DNA of 64,000 nucleotides from Scylla paramamosain (taxonomy: Eukaryota; Arthropoda; Malacostraca; Decapoda; Portunidae), in NCBI RefSeq assembly GCF_035594125.1, contig NC_087186.1, positions 2,434,728 to 2,498,727 on the forward strand. The letters are read 5' to 3'. The notes below the pieces were generated by a model, which was not told the DNA's origin, did not search any database, and saw only the letters and a list, made by a program, of their open reading frames with translations. Position 1 is the stretch's first letter. Each line of letters starts with the position of its first letter. Position numbers and translations under genes: made by a program. Below are positions 53,545 to 64,000 of the stretch, piece after piece.

Positions 53545-56500
53545 ATGTAGGAGGGACACTGGTCAAGGGCAACAAAAACACAATAAAAAAAAAAAAAAAC
53601 CCACTGAGATGCTAGTCCCCAAAGAGTGTCAGAAACAGTAGTCAAAATTTGAAGGGTAAGCGTCTTGAAACCTCCCTCTTGAAGGAATTCAAGTCATAGG
53701 AAGGTGGAAATACAGAAGCAGGCAGGGAGTTCCAGAGTTTACCAGAGAAAGGGATGAATCTCTGAGAATACTGGTTAACTCTTGCAATAAATAGAGAGGT
53801 GGACAGAATAGGAGTGAGAAAGAAGAAAGTCTTGTGCAGCAAGGCCACAGGAGGAGAGGAGGCATGCAGCTAGCAAGATCAGAAGAGCAGTAGAAGACAG
53901 CTAAAGATGCACACTGCGGCAATGAGAGAGAGGCTGAAGACAGTCAGTTAGAGGAGAGGAGTTGATGAGACAAAAAGCTCTTGATTCCACTCTGTCTAAA
54001 AGAGTGGTATGAATGGACCCCCCTCAGACAAGTGAAGCATACTCCATACATGGACAAATAAGGCTCTTGTACAGAGTTAGCAGGTGAGGGGGTGAGAAAA
54101 ACTGGTGGAGATGTCTCAGAGCACCTAACTTCACTGAAATTGTTTTAGCTAGAGATGAGATGTGAACTTTATAGTTTAGATTATAACAAAAGGACAGACC
54201 AACGATGTTTAATATAGAAGAGGGGGACAGTTGAGTGTTAATGGAGAAGAGGGGATAGTTGTCTGGAAGGTTATGACAAGTTGATAGATGGAGGAATTGA
54301 ATTTTTGAGGCATTGAACAATACCAAGTTTGCTCTGACCCAATCAGAAATTTTAGAGAGATCAGAAGTCAGGCATTCTGTGGCTTCCCTGCATGAACTGT
54401 TTAGTTCCTGACAGGTCAGACATCTATGAAAAGATGTGGAAAGTGCTGGATGGTATCATCAGCATAGGAGTGGACAGGACAAGAAGTTTGGTTTAGAAGA
54501 TCATTGATGAATAATAGGAAGAGAGTGAGTGACAGGACAGAAACCTGAGGAACACCATTGTTAATAGATTTAGGAAAAGAACAGTGACCATCTAACACAG
54601 CAGCAATACAATGGTCACAAAGGACACTTGAGATGAAGTTACAGAGAGAAGGAGAGAAGCCATTAGAGGATAGTTGGGAAATCAAAACTTTGTGCCAGAC
54701 TCTATCAAAACTTTGATATGTCTAAGACAACAGCAAAAGTTTCACCAAAATCTCTAAAAAAAAAAAGATGACCAAGACTCAGTAAGGAAAGCCAGAAGAT
54801 CAACAGTAGAGGGGCCTTGATGGAACCCATACTGGCAATCAGATAAAAGATGGTGAAGTAATAGATGTTTAAGAATCTTGCTATTGAGGATTCAAAAACT
54901 TTAGATAGGCAGGAAATTAAAGCAACAGGACAGTAGTTTGAAGAATTAGAACAGTCACCCTTTTTAGGAACAATCTGAATGTAGGTAAACTTCCAGCAAG
55001 AAGGAAAGGTATATGTTGACAGACAGTTGAAAGAAAATGACTGGGCAAGGTGTGAGCATGGAGGCACAGTTTTGGAGAACAACAGGAGGGACCTCATCAG
55101 GTCCATAAGCCTTCCAAGGGTTTAGGCCAACAAGGGTATGGAAAACATTATTGCAAAGAATTTTAATAGGTAGCAAGAAGTAGTCAGAGGGTGGAGGAGA
55201 GGGAGGAACAAGGCCTGAATTGTCCAAGGTAGAGTATTTAGCAAAGGTTTGAGCTTTGAGCAAAGAGTTCAGCTTTAGAGAGAGATGTGATAGCAGTGAT
55301 GCCATCTGGTTGAAATAAAGGCGGGAAAGAAGAAGCAAAGTGATTGGAGATGTTTTTGGCTAGATGCCAGAAGTCACAAGGAGAGTTAGATCTTGAAAGA
55401 TTTTGACACTTTCTATTAATGAAAGAGTTTTTGGCTAATTGGAGAACAGACTTAGCATGGTTCCAGGCAAAAATATAAGGTTCATGAGATTCTGGTGATT
55501 GAAGGTTCAAGTACCTTTTGTGTGCCACCTTTCTATCATGTATAGCATGAGAACCAAGGTTTGGAAGATTTTGGTTGAGAAAAAGAGTGAGGAACGTACC
55601 CCTCCATGCTAGACACTATCACCTCTGTTATGCGCTTGAGACACAGACAGGTCTCTGACACAGAAACAGTAGTCATTCCAAGGAAAATCAGCATACCTCC
55701 TCAGGTCCCCCAACTAGCAGGGGCAAAATGCCAGGGTCACTGGAGCAATAGGACAAGATCGGAGGGACCCAATGGAGAAGAGAGGGTAAGAACATAAGCA
55801 GAAGGATTAGAGGTTAGTAAAAGGTCAAGAATGTTGGCTCCAAGATGGTCAGAAATACAAGTAGAGTGTTGTACCAATTGCTCTAGGTCATGGAGGATAG
55901 CAGTCAGGAATACAAGTAGAGTGTTGCACCAATTGCTCTAGGTCATGGAGGATAGTAAAGTTGAAGACTAGTTCACCAGGATGGTCAGTGAAGGGAGAGG
56001 AATGCCAAAGCTGGTGGTGAACATTGAAGTCTCCAAGAATGGAGATCTCCACAAAAGGGAAGCAAATCAGAATGTGCTCCACTTTGGAAGTTAATTAAAG
56101 AATTTCTTATAGTCAGAAGAAATAGGTGAGAGGCATACAGCACATATAAATTTAATTTGAGAGTGAGTCTTTAGTTGTAGCCAGATGGTGGAAAACTTGG
56201 AAGATTTAAGAGCATGGGCACAAGAGCAGGTTAAGTTGTTGCACACGTAAACACAACATCCAGTGTTGGATTGAAAATGAGGATAGAGAAAGTAGGAGGG
56301 AACAGAAAAGGGGCTACTGTCAGTTGTCTAGGACACCTGTGTTTCAGTGAGGAAAATAAGATGAGGTTTAGTAGAGGAGAGATGGTGTTCTACAAAATGA
56401 AAATCAGATCTAAGACCATGAATGTTGCAGAAATTAATGAAGAAAAAGGTGAGGGGAGTGTCAAGACACTTAGGGTCGATATCAGAAGAGCAGTTCGACC

Positions 56501-56665
56501 TGGGAACATTCGTAGAGTCCCCAGATGGGGACTCCAAGGCTGGTGTAGGAGTTGCAATGATAATTTTCAATTTTGAGTGAAGGGTGTGTGTGTAATTAGA
56601 TGCTTGTAGTTTTGTGTGAAGGAAGAGAGTTGTCTTTAGAGGGCAGGCTGTGACTGCTCCCTTGT

Positions 56666-56667
<2 letters not shown>
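53543..56667 (-). mobile_element. Jockey-like non-LTR retrotransposon, copy F (nearly full length)
   Basis: 3' end at 53543 (CCTACATAAA, read on minus) and 5' end at 56667, lacking only about 85 bp relative to copies A and C. The endonuclease keeps [10 protein letters not shown] (near 56010), but part of it is deleted and rearranged near 55740-55900, including a 55-bp local tandem duplication (55849/55904). RT blocks: KAYGPDEVPP (55100), INNGVPQVS (54560), SYADDT (54465). Frames 54024-55528 are broken by stops and shifts. Both ends meet (GT)n. Confidence 0.92.
53642..56570 (-). pseudogene. Endonuclease/RT of LINE-J copy F
   Basis: Order on the minus strand: 56570-56328 (N-terminus to FLTET), 56082-55888 (endonuclease core), 55528-55238 (linker), 55338-54705 (RT fingers), 54685-54416 (palm with YADD), 54326-54024 (thumb), 53922-53642 (C-terminus). 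Frame changes at each boundary show it is inactive. The SDH-containing end of the endonuclease is lost in the rearranged stretch. Confidence 0.85.

Positions 56668-56730
<63 letters not shown>
56668..56730. repeat. (GT)n microsatellite between LINE copy F and LINE-C
   Basis: 63 bp of GT. On the minus strand it reads (AC)n directly after the LINE-C 3' words ACTAGGTAAATAC. Confidence 0.97.
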
Positions 56731-56732
<2 letters not shown>

Positions 56733-57975
56733 TTACCTAGTTTTTACCTAGTTGTGGGAGGGGAGTAATCTCATAGTATCACATCTCTATATCTATCTAG
56801 TCTGATCTTAAAAGCACTGATAGTTTTGGCATTTACAATGTCTTCATCAAGTTCATTCCATTTGTTCACACTTCTGTGAGGAAAACTGTAATTATTAATG
56901 TCTCTTCTACTGTTAACTTTCTTCAACTTCTTATTGTGTCCCCTTGTACTCTGTGCCTAAATTTATAAAACCTTCTTTGTTCACATTTTCCATACCATCT
57001 ATAGAATGGTAAATTTCTAACATTCTTAATCTCTCTTCTTAGGTCAATTTACTCAACTCCAGAACCATCTTAGTGACAGCACTTTGTACTCTTTTTAATT
57101 TTATAATATTTATCTTTATATGAGGAGACCACACCACTGCCACATATTCCAATCTTGGTCTTATCATAGAAATCAATAACTTTTTTATCATTTCTTTATC
57201 CAAATATGAGAATGCCATTCTAACTCTTTTTAACAAATTCATCATCTCTCCAGTAATTTTATTAATGTGCCTGTCAGGAGTCAAATTTTTAGTAACTGTT
57301 ACTCCCAAATCCACTTCCTTTTGACTTCTTTAACTTCACACTTCCCATCTCATAATGATATTGTATTCTTTTCTTACTCTTGCCAGACTCCATTACTTTA
57401 CATTTACTTAAACTGAATTCCATTTGCCAAGATTTACTTCATCTATTTATCTTATTTAAATCATCTAGCAGTACCATGCAGTAATTTATATTTTCTACCC
57501 TCATCAGCTTAGCATCATCCACAAATAAGTTCATAGAACTATCTATTTCTTCATTTATGTCATTCACATGTGTTACAAACATTATCATTCCCAACACTGG
57601 TCCCTGCAGGACACCACTAGTTACTTTCAGCCAAGGTGAATTTTGGTTTTGTATTATAGTTCTCATCTATTATCCAGATAATCATCCATCCACTCCAGCA
57701 GTCTTCCTCTAATTTTTCCATATTTGTTTATCATCCATAACAATCTTTGGTGTGGTACTTTGTCAAATCCCTTCTTCAAGTCCAAGTAGACACCATCCAT
57801 CCATCCATCTCTCTCCTGCACAATACTAACTACCCTTGAATAAAAGCACAATAAATTCATGGAACATGATCTTCCCCTCATAAAATCCAAATTGACAATT
57901 TACTAAAACTTTATCTCTTTCCAAAAGTGTTCCATCTGTCTTTCCTTTATTGTTCTTCTACATAATTTTACTTCG
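56731..57975 (-). mobile_element. LINE-C (CR1/jockey-group) RT and 3' end
   Basis: Minus strand from 57975: FGFMRGRSCSMNLLCFYSRV, YLDLKKGFDKVPH, VTSGVLQGPVLG, FVDDAKLM (ADD replaced by VDD), DLGVTVTKNLTPD, MIRPRLEYVAVVWSP. It then decays through 57000-56760 to two ACTAGGTAAA-like units and (AC)n. It shares the RPRLEY block and tail with 16271-18093. It starts abruptly at the DIRS-like fragment. Confidence 0.87.
57039..57890 (-). pseudogene. LINE-C reverse transcriptase fragment
   Basis: Three frames, 57890-57663, 57666-57439 and 57314-57039, cover the RT palm and thumb. In-frame stops and a gap between 57439 and 57314 interrupt the thumb, though the sequence still reads WQMEFSLSKCKVMESGKS. 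The N-terminal third of the RT is missing at the junction with the DIRS-like sequence. Confidence 0.85.
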
Positions 57976-59650
57976 GCAAATCACTTTTCTGCTGAAGTAC
58001 GCTTTCCCATGAGATACGCTACGTCACCCCATGCCGGCAGTTGCTGCAGTGATCCCAAGCCGTTCAGACGTTTGTCCTGGCTCTCTTGTTTGGGGTAACC
58101 TTTTTTGTTTCCTGTTTCCCGGGACAAGTTTCTGGTCACACGGGTTCCAGTGGCCGTCTCTACCCGTTATCCATCTGTGGAGCGGGTTGGTGCCTTTATT
58201 TCGCCCAGTTAAGTGTTATTCTGCTGGGTTGCAGGGGGCAAGTAGCAGGCCTGCCATCATGGAGGAGACTGTGGATGAAGCCTCCCTGAGGGGACTCAGG
58301 GCTTCTGGCACCGAGAATCGTTCCTCTTACGGAGGAAGCTCAAGTAATTCTGCAAGAACTACGCACAGGAGCTCTTCTTCACACCGAGAGAGCTCTAACA
58401 GAAAGTGTTATTCTTCCGGGAGGGGTGATCGTGGGCAGGAATGCCCGCCCTCGGGGGAACAAAGGCGTGAGCTGTTGTCACCTCCTCAAGCTCCCTGTAC
58501 TTCAAGGGACGATGCTAACGCCCCTCCATGGGCAGTGATGTTTGAGGCTATTACTGAGCTACGTGGAGAAATCCAAAAATTGAAGAGGGATAAGGTTAAG
58601 TCTGCCTATGATAGGCAGCAAGGCATGTTGGATGCCGGGTCCCCCCAGGAGGGGAGAAGGCGCGGCAGGGTGGCGCCCATAACATTAACAACACAGCCTC
58701 ACACCGCCACGAACGGGTGGTAGGACGTCCCCTCTCTGTACAGTCGGGACTCACGGACTCCACAGCCGGTTTTTCTGTTTTTGATGATGGCAATGATGAT
58801 GATGAAGACAGTGAAATTCACGATGAGCCAAGTATTGGCAGCGTACTCATGCACAGTGCTAAAACATACGGGCCTTTGGACGACATTTCAGTAGATATGG
58901 AGATGCCTGTGGCTGATATGGTGAATTACTTGTTTGACCACGGCATGCGTGAAGAAGAATACAAGCAGATTGTGGAGGACGAGGCTACCAAGAGGCCCGG
59001 CAATTGCCCTGCATTAACCCCTGTCATTTGCAACACCCAGATATTTGATGCTCTCAAGGTTGAGGAAAAAAAGACTGATTCTCATATGAGAGAGGCGAGT
59101 AATGACATTCTGATGGCTGCCACTATCGTCATAAAGTCGCTCACTACTCTAGACAAAACTGCACAAGATGAGGGTCACGCAGGGGTTGCCCAGGAAGTAG
59201 GTATGCTAAATGGAGCTCTTGCATTACTTGGGAACGCCAACTACCATAATAACTTGGCCAGGCGATTCATCATCAAGCAGGAAATCAATCCCAAATACAC
59301 TCACTTGTGCTCAGATAAGGTACCCATGACGCGGTATTTATTTGGTGACGATGTCTCGCAGTCAGCAAGACAAATTGAGGAGTCTGAAAAGCTCAGGAAC
59401 AAGATCGCGCCGAAGAAACCTTTCCCAACATGGAAATCGGCAGCTGGCAGGTTTGGTGGAACAAGACCGAGAGGCTTCTTTGGGAGAATGCCTTACAGGG
59501 GCTTCTCGTCCCGATTCCATCCTTACAGGCCCCGCAGGGGTGGCCTCACAAGGCAGTCCTTCTCCAGGCAGGACACTGAGCCAAAAAACGCCTGGGGTCA
59601 GGGAAACAATCCCCGGCAATACCTCAGGTAAGCCACAAATTTGAAGCAGG
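57976..59650 (+). mobile_element. DIRS-like retrotransposon fragment (5' region and gag)
   Basis: A GC-richer block sharply different from its AT-rich surroundings, bounded by minus-strand LINE-C on both sides. It carries a gag-like ORF but no RT, RNase H or tyrosine recombinase, so it is truncated 3' of ORF1. The 5' leader (57976-58257) may include an inverted terminal repeat, but no partner copy is present to confirm it. Confidence 0.7.
58258..59631 (+). pseudogene. DIRS-type ORF1 (gag-like) protein
   Basis: Two frames joined by a one-step frameshift near 58715. The first (from the Met at 58258) is Ser/Arg-rich, then PPWAVMFEAITELRGEIQKL, a short coiled coil. The second (58717-59631, 304 codons from its first Met) has an acidic stretch FDDGNDDDEDSE, a helical core with LNGALALLGNANYHNNLARR, YTHLCSDKVPMTRYLFGDDV, and a Gly/Arg-rich tail (RPRGFFGRMPYRG, HPYRPRRGG). 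The ALLGNAN.. LN.kY..LC then LFGDD pattern and RGG tail fit ORF1 of DIRS1-like elements, known to be diverse in decapods. The family call is from memory of those motifs. Confidence 0.72.
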
Positions 59651-59759
59651 TAGATGGCATAAGTTTGTGCATGAATGGCATAAGATCACGAGTGATCCAT
59701 TTATTTTATTATTGCAAACTGTCATCTTGATATTGATGTAGCCAACATTTAACATTTAT

Positions 59760-60592
59760 TTCATGATGAAATGGAATATGTGTTTTCCATTGAAGAACAA
59801 AAAATTTTATCTCAATGTACTTGTTTCTAGCATCAATATATTCCTCCCATCTGCTCTCAGTTTTCCTCTTCTTCCATCTATTCCAAGCATTTGATTTATG
59901 ATTTCTAGCCTCTTTGCATTTTGTATTGACCCATTCTTTACCCTTTCTACATCTCGCTCCTCCTTTAGGTACAAATTTCTCCACAGCAGAATTATATATC
60001 CTTATAAATTCATCCCATTTTTCCCAAACATCTTCTGCATCTTCAAAGTCTTTTCAGTCCACAGCAACAAAATACTTTCTTAATTTTTCAAAGTCAGTTT
60101 TACTATATTAAAATCTTACCTTATAATTTTCATCAGTGATTACATTTAATTTTTTCAAATTAAATTCCATCAACACATTACTTTTACCTAGAGGGCTATC
60201 ATAGTGTATAATTTCAATAATTACCATGTCCTTGGTAAACACTAGATCGAAGTCTTGATGGTTTTATCTCTTCCACTAAATCTGGTATCACAATCAATCC
60301 ATTGAGTCATCAAGTTTTCCACTGCCCAGTTCAATAGTCTATTACTCCACGAGCTCTCACTTCTAGTAGTTGTCAATGTCTTCCAATTTATCTCCTTACA
60401 ATTAAAATCACCAACAATAACTACATCACTACTTTCCATCATTATCTTTTCAAGACCTTTTAGCACATCTACCAATATCTCTTCATGCTCTTCTTTTTTT
60501 GCCAAGCACTGGTCATACACTCCTAAATAATTGATTATCCTTCCATTTGCACTTCTAATCATCACTTGTAGAATTTTCAGACTTGTCTTCAC
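59760..60592 (-). pseudogene. LINE-C endonuclease and linker fragment
   Basis: Minus strand 60592-60242 reads KILQVMIRSANGRIINYLGV, VIVGDFNCKEINW (endonuclease GDFN) and QWIDCDTRFSGRD. 60240-59709 continues through SPLGKSNVLMEF (the SDH motif replaced by KSN) to the basic linker GKEWVNTKCKEARNHKSNAW. It ends before the RT, where the DIRS-like block begins; the RT resumes beyond that block at 57975. Confidence 0.85.
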
Positions 60593-61003
60593 TTTTTATT
60601 ACCTTGTGTTATCTTGTTAATACGTTTTTCTGGTGATAAATTCTCTGAGGAAATCACTCCCAGATCTTTTTCTCTTGTTGTCTTATTTATTGTTTCATTT
60701 CCCATCTTATAGTTATAGCTCTGTTACTTTTTCCAATCTCCATATTTTTACACTTACTAGAGTTAAATTCCATTTGCCATCTGTTGCTTCATTCCCCAAC
60801 CTTGTCTATATCTCTTTGTAATTCTTCACAATCTTCTGTTCCCTTCACTTTTCTCATAAGTTTTTGCATCGTCAGCAAAAAGACTCACATAGCTGGATAC
60901 ATTCTCCACCATATCATTTATATACACCACAAACATTATTGGCGCCAACACTGACCCTTGGGGGACCCCACTTAATACTGGGCTCCAGACTGATGTCTGG
61001 TCC

Positions 61004-61683
61004 CTAACTACTGTTCGCCTCTCTGTTTTTAAGAAAATTGTCCATCCATTTCAGCATTTTTCCATTTACACCACCTATCTTTTCCAGCTTCCACAGCAGT
61101 CTATTATGTGGCACTTTACAAAACACTTTTCTTAAATCTAGATAAATACAGTCTGCCCAACCATCTCTCTCCTGTATGATATCTATCACTCTTGAATAAT
61201 AACATAATAAATTTGTGACACAAGATCTCCATTTTATAAAGCCAAATTGACAAGCTGTGAGAATGTCCTTATCTTCTAAAAACTTGGTCCATTTGTTCCT
61301 TATTATCCTTTCACATATTTTTGCAAACACACTCATCAACGAAACTGGTCTATAATTTAGTGGGTCTTGTGTTTCTCCTCCTTTAAATATGGGTACAATG
61401 TTTGCCCCTTTCCAATCCTGTGGAACTATTCCTTCATTAATAGAGGTTTATATGATAGTATGTAATTCATCATTAAGCTGGTTACTGCATTCTTTTATTA
61501 CCCATCCCATCCATCCGGTCCTGTGGCCTTCTTCACATCTAACATTTTGATGATTTCATCAATTTCCTCTTTTGTTACTTGAAGTTCCTCTATTTTTCCA
61601 TTTTCAGGTGTGCACAATGGCCTTATAAATTCCTTTTCCTTTGTAAAAAATTCATTAAAGCTCTTATTCATCACTTCTGCCAT
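61004..61683 (-). pseudogene. LINE-C reverse transcriptase, fingers and palm
   Basis: 61683-61498 and 61339-61004 encode RT motifs: TGPDGW, LNYRPVSL (about 61350), GFIKWRSCVTNLL, YLDLRKVFCKVPHNRLL (first catalytic Asp retained, Ala-Phe of KAF altered). Stops occur near 61495 and 61455. The catalytic FADD follows just outside, near 60890. Confidence 0.82.
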
Positions 61684-63030
61684 CTCTTACGTGTCTTCAT
61701 AAACCACTCCATATACCATTAGCTTTCCTATACTCTGCTTTTCAGTTTACCATTCATATATCTATAGAAGAGTTTGGGCTCTTATTTATACCTGTCTATT
61801 ATATCTTTTTCAAACTATCTTTGTTCATCCCTCAGGATCTTCATGTAATCATTTCTTGTTTGTTTGAAATTATTCCATAGGTTAATTCTTTTACTTTTCC
61901 TCCATTTTTTTCTATGTATCCTCTTTTGTCCTTCTTTCTGCTTTACATCTTTTATTAAACTGATCTTTTTTTTACCAGCTATTACTGTCTGCTTTTTAGG
62001 CACAAACTTTTTTTTCACCTTCTTTATATACTTTAAGAAATTCATCCCACTTCTCTTGGTCCCCTGTAGCCTTATGGAATCTATCCCATCTCTCCTCTTG
62101 AAAAAACTTCAAGTTATCTGCCTTACAGTAGTTTAATCTCCCAGCATGATGTTCTTCATTCCTTTGATTTTCTATTTCCTCATTTATATTGAATTCTATG
62201 GTAGCATGGTCACTTTTGGCTAATGGACACCCTATGTGAACATTCTCAATTCCTTCTGATTCCTTACTAAATAACAGATCTAGTCTTGTTTCTCCATCTT
62301 TTCCAAATCTTGTATCTCCTTTTATCCATTGAGTTAATATATTATCTATTGTCAGGTGTAATAATTTATTTCCCCAAGATGATTCTGTTCCCTCTGTGTA
62401 CCACTGTTCCTAACACACCTCCTTACAGTTAAAGTCTCCCATCATGATCAATTTATCACCACTTAGCACTTTCTCTGTCCAGTTCATTGTGTGTTTTATC
62501 ATAATTTCATATTATTCATTTGACCAGGCAATGGTTTTTGGTGGTATGTACATCACTATGTATTGCCTCTTTTTGCCTTGTGTATTTTCCACTCCAATTT
62601 TTATTGCCTCAACTAATCCTTTGCTATATTCTATTTCAACCACCTTTAAGCTTTTCTTAACTAGAAACATCACTCCTCCTCCTTCCTTATATGTTCTACT
62701 TCTTTTCCATAAATTATACTGATTTTGCCCAATGTTCTTTACCTCTAGCTCATCATATAATTTTATTTATGTGAGGGCCATTATATATCGACTTTTCTGA
62801 TTTAAATAAACATTTATTCCTGAGATAAGTCTGTTAATGTTAGTGTAAGCTACCTTCAAAATGTCCTTTTTTCTCCTTAGCTTGTTTCCCTGTTCTCCCT
62901 CCTGTTCAGGTACCACTTCCTCACTTTCATGTCCAACACCCTCTAACAGAATATCTCCTGCTCTTCCAATCTCTCTTCATTTTTTGCCTTTACTTCTTCC
63001 CTCATTTTAATCAGCTCTTTTCTTTCCTTT

Positions 63031-63384
63031 TCACTTAAGTCTCTTCTCAGCCATATGTTTTTTTGTTACCTCATCTTTAGCTAATCTCCAGATCCCTGCC
63101 AGAACCTCCTCAGCTTCCTTCTGTGATTTAAATCTTATTCTTATGTGTTTGTGTCCTTCACCAGCAAATTTCCCAACTCTATGATATTCTTCCACTTCAT
63201 CAATCAGACATCTTCCCTCCTCTTGTACCTTTCCCACCATTTTGTTTACTATCTCTTTCAGCTCTTTCTGTCTTACTGCTTTGTTGATTTCCTTAATTTC
63301 CTTAACCCCAAAGACAATTATACATTTCTTTTTGTCAACTCTCTCTTTTACAAGAGATTCATTTGTCTTGATAATATTTACCAC
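63031..63384 (-). pseudogene. LINE-C ORF1 C-terminal portion
   Basis: A 117-codon frame, KKKCIIVFGVKEIKEINKA, then EVEEYHRVGKFAGEGHKHIR and IRFKSQKEAEEVLAGIWRLA. The VFGV.E opening, hxRxGK central motif and (I/V)RF.S..EA..IL pattern resemble the RRM-like region of LINE ORF1 proteins, which bind element RNA. The upstream part is replaced by microsatellite. Confidence 0.65.
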
Positions 63385-63449
63385 CTTTTGTGTTATTTTG
63401 GCCTCATTTAATTGTTGTTCTATTATTTTCTCAAAGTTTACTGCCTCTC

Positions 63450-63630
<181 letters not shown>

Positions 63631-63774
63631 TTATTTTTAAAGAACTGACTCAATCTTGTAATATCTTGTCTATTATTTCACTTTATTATCCTTCACAATA
63701 TAGCGTACTTATTCACTGCTAAATGAATAAGGATTACAGTGTTAAAGGAGATATATCCAATTTGTCTTTACTCA
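63631..63774. other. Unassigned spacer
   Basis: No feature recognised. Confidence 0.35.
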
Positions 63775-63842
63775 GTCCAAGACTTGAACCAAGGAACTTT
63801 TGGGTGTAAACTGAGCATGCTAACTCTTACACCACCATGCTG
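63775..63842 (-). repeat. tRNA-like sequence (pseudo-tRNA or SINE head, Val-like)
   Basis: On the minus strand: GTGGTGTAAGAGTTAGCATG (A-box context), an anticodon-loop-like TTTACAC and GGTTCAAGTC (B-box), spaced as in tRNA-Val. The acceptor and anticodon stems do not pair well, so a functional tRNA is unlikely. No SINE body was traced. Confidence 0.5.
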
Positions 63843-64000
63843 TTTTAAATATAAAATTTTTATTCTTATTTATATTTGCATACTATGGGAAGCTGATGAT
63901 GTGAGCAGTTAGATTCCATTTTAATGGCTTGCACAGCGATTTCTCATACAACAAAACACATAACTAAAGGCAAAAAAGGGGTGTCAGTAACCCTTGTGAA
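63843..64000. other. Unassigned trailing sequence
   Basis: AT-rich, nothing recognised. Confidence 0.3.

Larger units (their letters stand above)
60593..63430 (-). mobile_element. LINE-C copy with ORF1 end, endonuclease and RT (3' truncated)
   Basis: Minus strand: 63384-63031 is the end of ORF1. About 62900-62150 is endonuclease with MMGDFNCKEV and AKSDHATIEF (intact SDH). 62045-61815 is a basic linker. 61683-61498 starts the RT (LDVKKATGPDGW). 61339-61004 has YLDLRKVFCKVPH, then SGVPQGSVLAP and LFADDAK (60880-60990). Homology ends at NLSPEKRINKIT near 60600, where the next endonuclease starts. Stops and shifts are present throughout. Confidence 0.85.

Noticed and set aside
63775..63842. Functional tRNA-Val gene on the minus strand
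   Set aside because: Acceptor and anticodon stems contain too many mismatches; more likely a pseudo-tRNA or SINE head.

Overview
This is a eukaryotic, almost entirely non-genic window made of nested transposable elements and long dinucleotide arrays. The mix points to a decapod crustacean, probably a crab: one abundant jockey-like LINE present in six copies, a CR1-like LINE with an octamer tail, a DIRS-type gag, BEL/Pao and gypsy remnants, hAT, Tc1/mariner and pogo/Tigger DNA transposons, and (TA)n, (GA)n and (CA)n arrays of 50-140 bp every few kilobases. The species assignment is inference from repeat families. The only host-gene piece I can support is one exon of a short-chain dehydrogenase (6227-6417, minus) with both splice sites.

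Layout. 0.2-3.6 kb: gypsy RT/RNase H scrap, then jockey-like LINE copy A. 5-9 kb: two related SINE-like copies, the dehydrogenase exon, MITE-like repeat B copy 1. 8.8-11.4 kb: LINE copy B. 11.7-13.8 kb: repeat A copy 1 split by an uninterrupted CR1-like RT. 14-22 kb: (TA)n/(GA)n arrays, Tigger-derived MITEs, and a LINE-C 3' end split by a full-length DD37D mariner. 23.6-26.8 kb: repeat A copy 2 carrying a complete hAT element (598-codon transposase, perfect 14-bp TIRs, 8-bp TSD). 26.8-36.2 kb: a decayed BEL/Pao element preceded by an SGNH-hydrolase-like reading frame and separated from its integrase by LINE copy C. 36.5-37.9 kb: LINE copy D. 38.7-39.7 kb: a foldback and a Tc1-like remnant. 41.5-43.5 kb: LINE copy E (minus). 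47.3-51.8 kb: repeat B copy 2 carrying a deleted Tigger and another MITE. 52.2-53 kb: repeat A copy 3 and a 40-bp minisatellite. 53.5-56.7 kb: LINE copy F (minus) inside a (GT)n tract. 56.7-63.4 kb: minus-strand LINE-C pieces around a DIRS-like gag fragment.

The elements do not form a pathway. Their value is stratigraphic: repeats A and B each occur more than once, so filled and empty insertion sites can be compared within the window, giving relative ages for CR1, hAT, Tigger and a TA-target MITE. Intact reading frames are limited to the hAT transposase and the CR1-like RT. Everything else is broken by stops, frameshifts or truncation. No classical RNA gene, CRISPR array or complete host gene was seen.
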